Assembly: GCA_963573305.1 (NCBI GenBank) | Contig: OY754332.1 | Span: 47,405,559 to 47,469,558 of the forward strand | Direction of reading: 5' to 3' | Length of the DNA: 64,000 nt | Source of the DNA: Pyrrhosoma nymphula | Lineage: Eukaryota; Arthropoda; Insecta; Odonata; Coenagrionidae | In this document: positions 10,662 through 21,449 of the stretch, piece by piece | How positions within the stretch are numbered: the stretch's first letter is position 1 | How the letters are laid out: every line of letters begins with the position of its first letter | The notes under the pieces: generated by a model | Told to the model about the DNA's origin: nothing | The model's database searches: none | What the model saw: the letters and a program-made list of their open reading frames with translations, nothing else | Position numbers and translations under genes: made by a program

Positions 10662-13020
10662 AATTTAAACCGCGTCAAATTCGTATTTTCTTAAACGGAC
10701 TTTAAAACTAATTTACAAATAAGATTAGTTTACATAATATTTAAACTCATTTGGAATGGATCAAAAACTACGATCGTGTTCAATATTTTCTCCTAGCGAT
10801 TCGGGGCATTCTAAATTAATTCAAAACAACTCTAATAGTAAGGATACACAATTATACTAAAACTCATAAAAAAAGGGAGACCAGGTATTTACGCGTAAGA
10901 CCATCCAGCGTCCGCCATCCTGCGGCACCGAAAGCGAAGACGTCTCCGGAGGTGACCAACGCGCAGTGGACCCGAATATTTCACAGCGGGCGTCGAGAAA
11001 AAAGAGGCTTCGCTTCAGCGGGACCGCCCTCTAAAATTAGCGACCACGCCTGGTGTGAAGTAAGAGTCCGAATATACAAACGTTTACTCAGGTACCTCAC
11101 AGATGGCAGTTGTTTAGTCAGATACTTAAAAACAGTTACAACACCATCCCGTGGCAGCACTCAGCTAATGCTAGCGCATAGCAAGCCTTTCATCAAATAC
11201 CTTACGTAAAATCTCAGTTATTCATATTACGAAGCGTAGTTGAAGCTCGAATACTGCAGTCGATTAATCATTACCAGAACATTAAAAAAGATACACGAGG
11301 CCACATGCAGGGCACACAAGAGCAAATAAAAAAATGCAACAAACGGCCATATTTTCGGAAATAAATATAAAAATCATTCAAGTCACCAGACCAAACAATC
11401 TCCGAGCTTCAGCAGAGAAAATATCGCGCGTAAATATTTAATGCATTTTTCAAAAGGATAAAGTAAAGGCAAAGAAAAAATTAAGTATTCTGATGAAGCA
11501 AAACGTTAATCAAAATCTGGTAAGTTGTAGAAGAGACTTTAAAACAGTACACATGGGCAAAATAGTAACTAAATTTAAAAAAAGGAGTAGCATACTTGCA
11601 TGTTTAGCACTCAGGAATAACGTATCTCAATAATTCCACAAACAAAGTTCACATTTACATCACTTCAAAAATCGTCAAAAGGCAATTATTAACGATTTCA
11701 GATGCTACATGCCATGTCGATAACGATTAAGGCGTTGAAAATTGAAAAAAAACACAAGAAATTGTATTCTTTAGCTTACCTGATGGTATTACCTTTACTA
11801 TGAGCTTAGCATAACTTCTTAGCATAACAAAAAACAGATTATTCAGTTGTTAAGATGCATGTACGGTTTTTTCTGGTTAACATAAGATGTAGCCATTATT
11901 TTTATAGATGGCTATAGCCCAACAGAATTGGTGTGAAAGTTGCTACCTATATCATGTGTGGTTACTTCTTCGTAATTTAATATGTTTCAGTTTACTTTTT
12001 CATCTAATGCAAAGTGAAACTGTATTGAGGTATTCCATGCACAGACATTGCCTAAATTAGATATCCGATTGAATATTTTTTGCATATTAGTAAAAAGCTG
12101 TAATTTTGTGTTAAAATGGACAAACAAATATTACATCATGCAATAAAATGTACGAGGAGTAAATTTTTCCCAAATACGTTCTGCACCAACCAGGGGAACA
12201 TCAACACGCGTGGCGGCCTAGTACAAGACATGAAGCCGACCGGAATCCGCTCCGCCCTGCACCGCGTCTCCCTCCATCGGCACTCGAAACATTCCCGGAA
12301 GACTGCTCGCGGAAGATGTCTCCTCACAACGACATTCGACCTCGAATGCGGTTATTCTCCGCTTTCTTCCACCAAAATAATTGAAGAAAACTTCGATTTT
12401 CGGACGCTCCCAGAATGACGCTGCACCTCCATCGATTGCTTTTTAATTTCGACTCAAGTTATCTGCTTGATTCGACCTCGCGATCATCCACTGCGCACGT
12501 TCACTCAAACGTGTATCAAGAGAGCGCCTCGGGAAGGTTCCGCCGTCTGGTGCGCGGACGATTGCAACCAGGGGAAGGAAAATACGCACGAAGGTAAGCA
12601 AGTCTCGGGCGCCAGCTTTAAGCGTTCCCTTCTTTAAAAGAGGAAAAAAGGCCAGTACGTGACCCGCAGAGAAACGAGAGTACGTCTCAACCTGCTCGTC
12701 TCAACAAAGGCGACCTCTCTCCGCGGATGGCCACCTCGCGCCACAACATTGAGAAACTGTTCCTTTCCAACGCGCCGACGGCAATTGTTTGAGGGGCGGG
12801 GTATTAGTCCTCCCTTTTTTAATATTGGTACCATCTTGGTAAAGACTTTCGATCAAGGTTGATGTGAAATATTTGGAGTTCAGGTTTTATTTAATTTGAT
12901 CCGTTCTAATTCTATATTCATTCAATTTTTTACATATTAATTCACTCAAAATGTATTCAATGCTTTTCCCTTCTTTTAATTATATTTTTTTACTATTTTA
13001 TTTGAGTAGCTTAAACTTTA
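10662..13020. other. Unassigned sequence
   Basis: 10.66-12.1 kb is AT-rich with no feature. 12.2-12.85 kb is GC-rich with several overlapping ORFs (100 codons plus at 12116-12418) of no recognised product. No repeat end was found. Confidence 0.4.
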
Positions 13021-13025
13021 AAGCT

Positions 13026-13325
13026 TTAGTACTTGAATAAAACTGCAGTTGTTGTTCTGCCCACTTAAATTTTAATGTAAATAATACACTACACGTGTTT
13101 CGACGTTCCTTAGGGCGCCACCATCAGGTGACCTGATGATGATGACGCCCTAAGGAACGCCGAACGCGTTCTCTGACGCGCCTGACGCACTTCCAGACCT
13201 GATGATGACGCCCTATGGAACGTCGAAACACGTGTAGTGTAATATTTACATTGAAATTTTAGTGGACAGCACAATTACTGCAGTTATATTTAAGTACTAA
13301 AATTCTGTTCCACCATACATCGCCA
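13026..13325. repeat. Foldback repeat 2 with three hammerhead-like cores
   Basis: Arms at 13026-13118 and 13205-13300 are inverted copies (left ataatacactacacgtgttt, right aaacacgtgtagtgtaatat). The centre holds CTGATGA...GAAAC type cores: minus 13097-13127, plus 13133-13166 (box decayed to CCGAAC) and plus 13199-13229. After GAAAC each full copy reads ACGTGTAGTG, so an AC/GT pair with a four-base loop and a GTA site is possible. The right end gttccaccatacatcgcc recurs at about 25.48 kb (gttccaccatatctcgcc). Confidence 0.75.
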
Positions 13326-13900
13326 GAGACTGTCGAATTTATTTTAAAGCTTTACGTTGAAGCTGTAATCATGGTATCTTTACCCTCACACGTGAACGCT
13401 TACAGACGTCATTTCTAGGAAGCTGAAGATTTCCCTGTCTCTTCATACTACTACCATAGTAGTTATCTCTCGATCCGTCCGCTATGTAACCAACCCCCGG
13501 CCGTTCCGCGCTCCTCTTTGACTCCCCTTACTCCCCACCAGCGATCACTTCCTCAAATCCCCACGCATTAACTAAAGGATCTCCTCCGTACAAATAAAGC
13601 ACCGACTGCGAGCGGGTAATCCTCCGCGGCGCTTCGCCCCCCGAACGCCGGGGCGGACGTGGGCGGATCAACGGGTGGGGGGAGGGGGGGGAGAGGGCAA
13701 ATTAAACGGCATCGTTAAAGTTTCGCCGGGGTCTTATTGCGTCCCATTGCGACACTGGGGGCTTATGGAAAACGAGTTTGTGGACGCATCGTTCCGGAGC
13801 TCTCTTGGAGAGCACACCTGCGACGGGCCTTCAAAGGGGAGTGCCCGTGACGAACGGCGGGCGGGACTGTCCCGTCGAACTATCGACTTCCCGCTCGATC
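13326..13900. other. GC-rich island before tandem repeat
   Basis: 13.48-13.9 kb is GC/CpG-rich with G runs at 13676-13695. ORFs of 61-79 codons on both strands show no motif. It may be a CpG island, but no TATA or initiator arrangement could be fixed. Confidence 0.35.
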
Positions 13901-15385
13901 GATGCCTCGAGTAAAGCATAACGTCGAAGTAATAAATTATAAAGGCAACTGCAAACTTTGAAATTGATTAATGCGAGTTGGCCACGAGAATCATAAACGA
14001 ACTTCGCCGGATGATTGTGCGTGATTACCGACGCAATTTGCTGCCCGTAAAGCCAACTACCATATTTCTCCGAATATAAGCCGCACTCGAATATAAGCCG
14101 AACCCCGTTTTTGGGGTCACAAACAGTGGAAAAAGGTTAATACGCGAATTTAAGCTGCACCATTTTAGTGCATCCCCTGCTACCTACAGCATTAGACACT
14201 AGAATTTTATAACAGTTATTACATTACCAATGTAACTGTGACAAAATTTTACCTATATTATTCTTTAATATATGAATAAATTGTGCACCAATATGACCTT
14301 TTTCAGCGTTATTTCTTACCTTCCCCGTGGCTTAGACGAGTTTAGCTGGGGCGTCCGCGTGAATCCGAATGACTAGTTTGCTCAAATCGGTCATTTTTAC
14401 GATTTTTAAAGAAAGTTCTCGAATTTGAGCCGCACCTCGAATATAAGCCGCACCCCGATTTCGAAGCCCCAAAATCGGGAAAAAAGTGCGGCTTATATTC
14501 GGAGAAATACGGTATTTCTGTTTTGGACTACATGCGGAGCCCGTATCGATTTATTGAACCATTGAAAATTTCTCTTGCGGTAACTTCAGCGAGATTTTTC
14601 CCATGTCAGAGAACGTACTCGAATTATATGTTAAAATTTTAGCAGTTGTCATCACGCACCCTCAAACCATCGCCACACCGAGTTCCCACTCAACTGATGC
14701 CTTAAATAAAGCAAAACGTCGATGTAAAAAATCATAAAGGTAACGGCAAACATTGAAATTGGTTCATATGAAGTTGCCATGGGAATCATGAATGAACTTC
14801 GTTGGATAATTGCGCAGGACGACCAGTTTTGCGACTCGTTAAACATAATTCTCCCTCTTTTAAGAGTACATTCGGAGCCTATAATGATGATTTATTGAAC
14901 CATTGAAAATTACTCTCAAGGTAGATTGAGCGAGATTTTTCTCTTGAAATAGTATACACCACACTTGAATTTTATACGAAAACGTAAGCAGAAGTCTTCA
15001 CGCCCCTCCAAAACATCGCCCCCGCCATCGCCACTGGATCGATGCCTTAAGTAAAGCACGACGTCGGAGTAATAAATTAGAAAGCAACGACAAACACTGA
15101 AATTGGTTAACGCGAGTTTTCCATGAGAATCATGAGTGAACTTCGTAGATTACTTCCGCGTGAGTGGTGACGAAATTTGCTACTCGTAAAGCTGATTGCC
15201 TCCGTTTTAGGGGACACAAAAGCGGAGCTCATAACGATTTTTTGAACCATCGAGAATTACTGTTTTAGCGAGATATTTCTCCAGTAATAATAAAGATCAT
15301 ATTCTAGTTTCATTTTAAAATTCAACGGCACTTGGAAGGATGAAGTAAATACGGTAATAATAACGACGCAAAACATTGTTTTTGG
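13901..15385. repeat. Tandem repeat, about 345-bp unit, three copies
   Basis: Units begin gatgcctcgagtaaagca (13901), gatgccttaaataaagca (14696) and gatgccttaagtaaagca (15041). Shared landmarks follow in the same order: attgaaccattgaaaattwc, gagaatcat-gaacttcg, and cgtaaagc. Units 2 and 3 are 345 bases apart. Unit 1 is 795 bases long, which becomes about 340 once the 453-bp inserted element plus one TA is removed. A degenerate fourth copy lies at 16.0-16.2 kb. This resembles a short satellite array. Confidence 0.8.
14060..14512. mobile_element. 453-bp TIR element inserted in tandem repeat
   Basis: The TIRs read CCATATTTCTCCGAATATAA at the left and, on the complement of the right end, CCGTATTTCTCCGAATATAA, continuing GCCGCAC on both sides. 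TA flanks both ends (14058-14059 and 14513-14514). Units 2 and 3 of the host repeat show the empty site. Subterminal ataagccgcac motifs repeat inside. There is no ORF for a transposase, so it is non-autonomous; the superfamily is not fixed, though TA duplication is typical of Tc1/mariner-like and ISL2EU-like elements. Confidence 0.85.
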
Positions 15386-15521
15386 GGTCTGAATTTCTTA
15401 GCAAATCGTTAAATATCTACTCATATTTGAGGCTCGATTTTGAATTACTCGATCCGCGCAGTACGCTGAAAATGCATTCACAAACAGAAGTTTCATGTCA
15501 TTTTTCAAAATGTAATATGGT

Positions 15522-15523
15522 AT

Positions 15524-15603
<80 letters not shown>
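15522..15603. repeat. (TA)n microsatellite
   Basis: About 40 TA dinucleotides with one aat interruption near 15532. It creates a false Y/I repeat ORF on both strands. Confidence 0.95.
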
Positions 15604-15607
<4 letters not shown>

Positions 15608-15731
15608 ATGCCAAGAGGGTGGCCGATAAAAATATAGAAACAGACAAAAAGGACACTCACAAATTGAAACTTCCGATATTTCGGTGAATATATTAGCTCC
15701 ACCTTTCTCTAGGAGAAGAGTAGGAATCTAG

Positions 15732-15732
<1 letters not shown>
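15604..15732 (-). repeat. Spacer between TA arrays with degenerate foldback motif
   Basis: The minus strand reads CCTAGAGAAAGGTGGAGC, a short gap, then CACCGAAATATCGGAAGTTT. The GGTG/CACC pair between a CTNGAGA-like and a GAAA box follows the layout of the other foldback cores, but the first box is mutated. It is bounded on both sides by TA repeats. Confidence 0.35.

Positions 15733-15787
<55 letters not shown>
15733..15787. repeat. (TA)n microsatellite
   Basis: About 26 TA dinucleotides, second of two arrays 130 bases apart. Confidence 0.95.
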
Positions 15788-15791
<4 letters not shown>

Positions 15792-15999
15792 ATTGAGACT
15801 ACACATGAACTACACACCGCAACATTTCTGACGCAGCAGAACTTATTTAATTTTTTCAATTAAGTCTCTTGGAACCGAAAAGCCCTTTACCATTGAATAC
15901 GGTTTCCATTTTTGGTAAATATCTCAAAAAGTGTGCTTTTACTGCTTTATATTTTGTTATTAATAGAAAGAGATCTTTTTCTTCATAAAAAGGCCAAAT

Positions 16000-16215
16000 T
16001 TGTTTGACAGTATCCGAAAAGACATCTCGTTGAAATTACCTAAAATAAAGCACTGCATGAAAGGAATAAATCATAGAGGTAACGAACTTTGTAGAATGAT
16101 TGCGCGTTACAGCGGACGAATATTGCTACATATGAAGCTTTTTTCCGTTTTCAAAGAACATGTGAAGGCCATCCCGATTTATTGATCCTCTGAAAATGAC
16201 GAAAGAACTCCGTCA
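16000..16215. repeat. Degenerate fourth copy of the 345-bp repeat
   Basis: Landmarks aaaataaagcactgcatga, ataaatcatagaggtaacg, gaatgattgcgcgttac, and gatttattgatcctctgaaa occur in the order of units 1-3. Identity is visibly lower than among the three tandem units. Confidence 0.6.
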
Positions 16216-16617
16216 TGGTAATGGCAATAGCTGAATAATACAAATCCACAAGACAAATAAGACGCTAAAACGATTTAAATTGGGAAATAGAAAACATTTA
16301 CTCAGACAAGCGACATGAGGACATGGTCCAGGGGCTTACAATCAGCCACTTTCTTACCACGATGCCATCCTAAACGTCTCCCAGGCACTTCAACCACATA
16401 GCGTTCTCACTCATTGGGCTGGCGCATATAGGTGTTAAGAATCGCACATGAAAAGGGGTCGAGAGAATGACATATGTTTGTGACTGGAAGGGCATCTAAC
16501 ATGAATGAATAAAAAACTATGCTCTGCGCCCTGAATATTAGCACTACGCATTTCAACGTACAAGCGTCTGTCTCAGGACCAATAATACCTTAACTACTCA
16601 TTAAATTAGACACTGGT

Positions 16618-17259
16618 CATAGGCGTAGCCAGCCACCAGCAATAGGTGTGGCATCATCAGTATGGTAATGGACGCAAACTTTCACGAAATGTTCACAGCG
16701 AGGTCAAAATTGAGACTAATTCGATTAAAGGCAGGAAGAAAATCGGTTTCCGTATTTTCAGAAAAGAGGTGGAGGCTTTTGTACAATTTTGAACAATCAT
16801 GATTAGGGTTTAACTTTGAAAAAATGAGAAAGAGGAGTTTTATTTTGTAGTTAATTGACAAATTTTGTATACGCCCACTGCAGTTCTATATTTTCAAAAC
16901 TTCAAAAAAAGTTTACCCGATAATCGTTGTCCAGACAATAGACAGGTCATGAAATTCTCGCCTTTGTAAACCTGTCAATCCAAATTATTTAAGGGACATT
17001 AAATGAACAATGTAAGTTTTGAAAAAAAAAAAGTTTCCCCGATAATCTTTGTCTTCACACTAGACACGTCGAGAGACTCACGCCTTCATAAACCTGTCAA
17101 TTCGGGTTATTTAAAGGGCTATTGGGAAAAACGGAGACATCATTTTATTGCGGGAGGGAAATTTTGAGAAAAATTTTTTTGGGTTTCAGGACAATAGGTG
17201 TGGCACGTGCCACAGGTGCCACCACCCGAAGATCCACCAGTGTCATGGCTACGCCTATG
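16618..17259. mobile_element. 642-bp hAT-type non-autonomous element
   Basis: TIRs CATAGGCGTAGCCA and TGGCTACGCCTATG are perfect over 14 bases. The flanks are identical 8-mers, ACACTGGT at 16610-16617 and 17260-17267. An 8-bp duplication is characteristic of the hAT superfamily. Inside, about 110 bases are duplicated in tandem (16905-17010 and 17015-17120; shared gataatcgttgtccagacaa / gataatctttgtcttcacac). No transposase ORF. Confidence 0.8.
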
Positions 17260-17278
17260 ACACTGGTGGATCTTCGGG
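17225..17278. repeat. 22-bp perfect hairpin across element boundary
   Basis: CCCGAAGATCCACCAGTGTC plus AT at 17225-17246 pairs perfectly with 17257-17278, with a 10-base loop. One arm is inside the 642-bp element and the other runs across its right target duplication into flank. Confidence 0.9.
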
Positions 17279-17279
17279 A

Positions 17280-18730
17280 GTTAAATATTTAAACAAGTGA
17301 TTGTGCAAATATATTATGCACACAAAACGTTGACTATGGTCTGGACATGTTGTTGAATACTTGGGAATGCAGCAGTCACCATGTGAAATGACGACCGCGC
17401 GAAATGAGGACTCGGCTTTGACCGGCACTTAGACTTTGCGTCCCACAAAAAAAGAAGCAACGCTCGAAAAGGTTTTTGCAACGCCTTGACAAGAGCTAAC
17501 CGCACGCGATACATGGAGCGTCCGACGCTATCCTGCAGCTGTGATTCTCTCGGACAGCGGCTCCGCGAGGAAACCGCTTCAACGCGATCGGAATATCGGA
17601 TTCAAACGCCCTTCACACCGCAAATGCATCAACAAGAGACGCCATTGAGCAACCCTCCCCCTCCGCCCAAGCGCCCGCCATCCCGAGATTAGAATACCAG
17701 TCTTCCCGGGCACAACGGACTGCTTTATCGTTCCCTCGGCCCAATCATCTTTTGTCGACGCCAACCTTCACCCATATTATTCCGAAACATTGACGGGATC
17801 GCATACTTGAGCGGTCCATCGGCCCATAATGATCCCGCGGCAAACAAATCATCGTCGCCGCCTCAATAAACCCTATCCCGGCAGCTTAATTTAGTAACGC
17901 ATCATCAGAAATGAAGTCGGCCGGCCTCCAAGATATTCAATCTGACGGGTCCCCGCGGGGATCTTCATCGCGTCCTTTACCAAAATACTCTAGAATTCCA
18001 AGTGTGATACATTGCTGCGCGCTTATGGTCATGGCCATAAGGGGCCGTTAAGGAAGAACATAGTTGTAGCCACGAGGGACACACTGGGGCTGGAATAGCC
18101 GCTGGTTGCGGCATTGTTTACCATCCCAATGTCAGTCCAAGCTGAAATATTCCCTCCCGCACTGAAGAATCGTCAAGAATGCAGACGGGTGGCAAACCTT
18201 GATGGCAGTCACTTGTGAGGGTCATTATGTCAGCGCAATGAAAGCATTCGAGAGAGTTTTGTTAAAAGAGGCTAAGAGTCCCTCCAGAAGTCTCCGCAGG
18301 AGTACTTCGGTACACCTTCTCGCTCACCAACGCTTCTCGCTTCACTCTCACTGGCCTCTCCACACTCCGCTAGTGAGTGCCATACATTTTTGCGATGCAC
18401 ACATTCTCACGCCAATAGTTTCCCGAATTATCTAAGAAATTCGCGTCTCACCACCTTTTCCTAGATCAGCGGAACCTTAGAATGAAAGATGTACCGTAAA
18501 AAAGTTCCTTCATGGCAGGCGGAAAAGTTAAATCAATATAGTGAAAACTAAAAGAAAATAGGCACAGTTTCAGCAATCAATCTGGTGATACAAAAATGCG
18601 GATATCGGATAAAATGATGCACGGATTCACAGAACATTGAAATGTCGCATTATGCGAGCAAGTTTCAATACATGGGTATTCAGTCAACAGTGTCCGGCGA
18701 GATGTGATGGAACTGCATTATCAAATATTA
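17280..18730. other. Unassigned sequence with GC-rich island
   Basis: 17.49-18.02 kb is GC-rich with short ORFs on both strands. 18.2-18.44 kb holds a 78-codon plus ORF of no recognised family. No mobile element end was found. Confidence 0.4.
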
Positions 18731-18731
18731 A

Positions 18732-18926
18732 AAGAAATCGATATAGTACTGTCCACTTTATTTTAAATTGACAACACGTGTTTCGGCTTTTTTACTTAGC
18801 CATCTTCAGGTACAAATTGTACCTGAAGATTCAGTTACAGTTGTACCTGAAGATGGATAAGTAAAAAATCCGAAACGTGTTGTCAATTTAAAATGAAGAG
18901 GACAATACTATGTCGATTACTTTTCA
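18732..18926. repeat. Foldback repeat 3 (hammerhead-like)
   Basis: Arms of about 78 bases: left begins aagaaatcgatatagtactg, right ends ctatgtcgattactttt. The minus core is at 18780-18809 and the plus core at 18847-18876: CTGAAGA, a GGAT/ATCC or GGC/GCC stem, then GAAACGTGTTGTC. The same left end (tcgatgtagtacgtccactt) recurs near 52.2 kb. Confidence 0.75.
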
Positions 18927-19070
18927 TTTACATGGGTATTCCTTTGAGTCGTAGTCTTACGTTTTATTTAATGGGTGTTTTGTACGATCGACAGGGAATT
19001 TCTCAGAACGTACGTAAGATCTGGTGCTTTCCCGGGGCACTTGAAGTATGAATTCTTCTCGGGTTCTCCA

Positions 19071-19150
19071 CCAGGTTAGGTTCTCCATACTGGCCGACGT
19101 TTCGGCGCACGAGTCGGACATCGAAACGTCGGCTAGTATGGAGAGCCTGG
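19071..19150. repeat. Foldback repeat 4
   Basis: Arms at 19071-19104 and 19121-19150 are reverse complements (ccaggttaggttctccatac against gtatggagagcctgg, and gccgacgtttcg against cgaaacgtcggc). The loop is gcgcacgagtcggacat. Both GAAAC boxes are kept, but the CTGANGA boxes are lost. Confidence 0.75.
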
Positions 19151-19159
19151 CATCAATAC

Positions 19160-20905
19160 TAGGACATCACTGCGCGCTAACTACGACCTTGATACTTGTC
19201 GCATTTCTCAAGCGACACCGAATATACTCAATGGAAAATACGAGAAGAAGTTAATATCCTTTTTACATTTAATATCAGCAACATCCGCTGCAGCAAGAGC
19301 TGCAAGCTGCAAGGCACTTCGTCCGTCCTTTCTCTAAGACGCGTATAAATATCCGCGCGCACACACTATTTTACTCCTTAACAATTGAATGCGTAACACG
19401 TTTTCAGATTCATGACTTCAATTACGCGCATGGTAGAGTGACGCACTGCGCCTTTAATGAGTAAAAAATAACGAATTATCAAGGTGGAAAATGTCCAAAA
19501 ATTAATTAAGAAAGCGAAACGAAGTTCAAAATGATGGGCTTAACGAGAAAAAAGCTTAACTTCCGAAGAACCTTTGTCATTTTTAATTAAGCACTGAAAA
19601 CAGTAGTTTATTTTCTAGTAATTTTTAAGAAAACTTTAATCCCCTGCAGTCGGTGGTGGTAAGAAATGTTCGCTATAAAAAATGACGCTTAAGGGTTGTA
19701 AGTAATAAATTACAGCATAGAAGTACACGCATTAGTCACGCGTCCTATTTCCAATGATTCCCACAATTCAGGTCTTAAACAGCTTGGATAAAGTGTATAC
19801 AAGTATCGGAAACGTGAGACGGCAGTACTCATTAGCGCTATTGTGGGCGGACGATTGATTCGAGCACGAAGCACCAGGAAGTTAGGCGAAGAACACGATT
19901 GAAATTTTTACGACCACTGACCTCGAATACGAATGGAAATAGTACATCAATCACATAATTTATACACTTTTACTGCGATCTCACTTCAGAAAGTGCATGA
20001 ACTATTATTGGAACAAATATAATTGCTCTTAATGAACATGACAGTAAAGAACTAGCTGGTAAAACAATTAAAATTACGGTTTTTTACCGTGTTCCAAATA
20101 CACTTCCTGAGCGGCACTTTTGATACCAAAAACGACACGACACCTGGGCTTGGCTAACTGACGACCCACGCCAGAGGCTCAAGAGCGCAACGCTCCCGAA
20201 AAAAAGACGAAGTATCCTGTGTCCACTAGAAGCGCTTTCAGATCAACATCCTGCCCCAGAAAAAATCAATAAAACATTTCATCAAATTGAGAGGAGTCAC
20301 GATTCGTTTCATCAGCGATGGAAGCTATTCAAGCAGCTAGGAGTCCAACCTCGTAGAAACAAAATAAGCGTCTCCGAAAAATAAGTCATGGGCAAGGCCG
20401 ACTGAGGTGAAGGCAAAGCATTCAGAAAGAAAATACAAGAATAATGGAACAAAAAAAAAACAATCTTCCGTTGCAGACAGACTCGATGCCACACGACGGA
20501 GCCACAAATGAAAGAAAATTCACGAATCGATATTTCAGTGGCGCGACGCCATGTGTATTCGTAAAAAAATACATTGCGACGCGAGAGTATTCGATTAAGG
20601 ATCCCATAACCCTTCAGGGGAGCGTGGGCGGTCAAATTAATTTCTCCTCCGGCCCACGGCCCGCCGGCGAGGGCGCAAACTATTGGGGTCGCCGCCTCTG
20701 CTTCCGGGGATAAATCACTTATGAGCGGCCCTCCGGCTGGATTCCACTCTCCTCCGGGACAGATCGAAACCCCGTCGGGGGCGGGAGGGAACAGAAAGGA
20801 ATTCCCGGGCAAAGAGCAAAGCGGCGCCCAATCGACGAAATGGCCCGGGGGCGGCGGATCGGGCGGGTGCGAACATGCGGTCTCGCCTCCCGAGAAACTT
20901 CTTCA
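19160..20905. other. Unassigned sequence, GC-rich at the end
   Basis: 19.2-20.5 kb shows no feature. 20.6-20.9 kb is a CpG-rich island in which several frames are open (up to 166 codons on the minus strand, 20312-20812). That ORF has no recognised motif and overlaps other open frames, so it is most likely compositional. Confidence 0.4.
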
Positions 20906-20908
20906 TTA

Positions 20909-21444
20909 AGGTGGCTGGAGCGGTAATCGTGAGTCGTTGAAGGCATATTCTAAAACTTTTCAAGTAAGTCGAAAAAATATTCTTGGATCACATTTCACTC
21001 AAGTACACCTTTTTTATGCGTTGGAAATCTCCATACATGCAGTAATGTATATTATGCAAGAGTTATATTAAAAAAAAATTAGCCTTAATTAAAGCATTGT
21101 TTTGACTTGGATTTTCGGCGCGAAGTTCGAAATTTACGAGAAAATCATATCTAAATACGCTTTTCTTACTCGGCATGATGCCTTGATATTTGTTAGCAGC
21201 TACAATAATAATATGAAACTTATTATTTAGCATTTAGGAGAAAATCTGTACATAAGTAACCGAATTGTTTCAAAATATTTGTCGTGTGCCATGAGAGTAC
21301 TTGTTAAAATATCATTGAATTGCCAAGAAACCAAATCGGTGGCATGCAGTTTTTTTCACTTTTACTGATAGATATTACTAATAAGGACACGTATGCAAAG
21401 TTTCACGCAAATCTGTATATGAACAAAAATCGCTCCAGCCACCT
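20909..21444. mobile_element. 536-bp TIR element, family A copy 1
   Basis: TIR AGGTGGCTGGAGCG at the left and its exact complement CGCTCCAGCCACCT at the right, with TA on both sides (20907-20908, 21445-21446). It is AT-rich inside, without a transposase. A second copy of identical length is at 24073. TA duplication suggests a Tc1/mariner-type mobiliser, while the TTAA context leaves other superfamilies open. Confidence 0.85.
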
Positions 21445-21449
21445 TAAAC

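Noticed and set aside
13901..15385. CRISPR-like array
   Set aside because: The repeats are long (345 bases) and contiguous, with no spacers, in eukaryotic-type DNA.
15376..15702. ORFs rich in Y and I on both strands
   Set aside because: They are translations of the TA microsatellite, not genes.
20312..20963. Overlapping long ORFs on both strands (166, 89, 82, 75 codons)
   Set aside because: Several frames are open at once in CpG-rich DNA; this is expected from composition and no domain was found.
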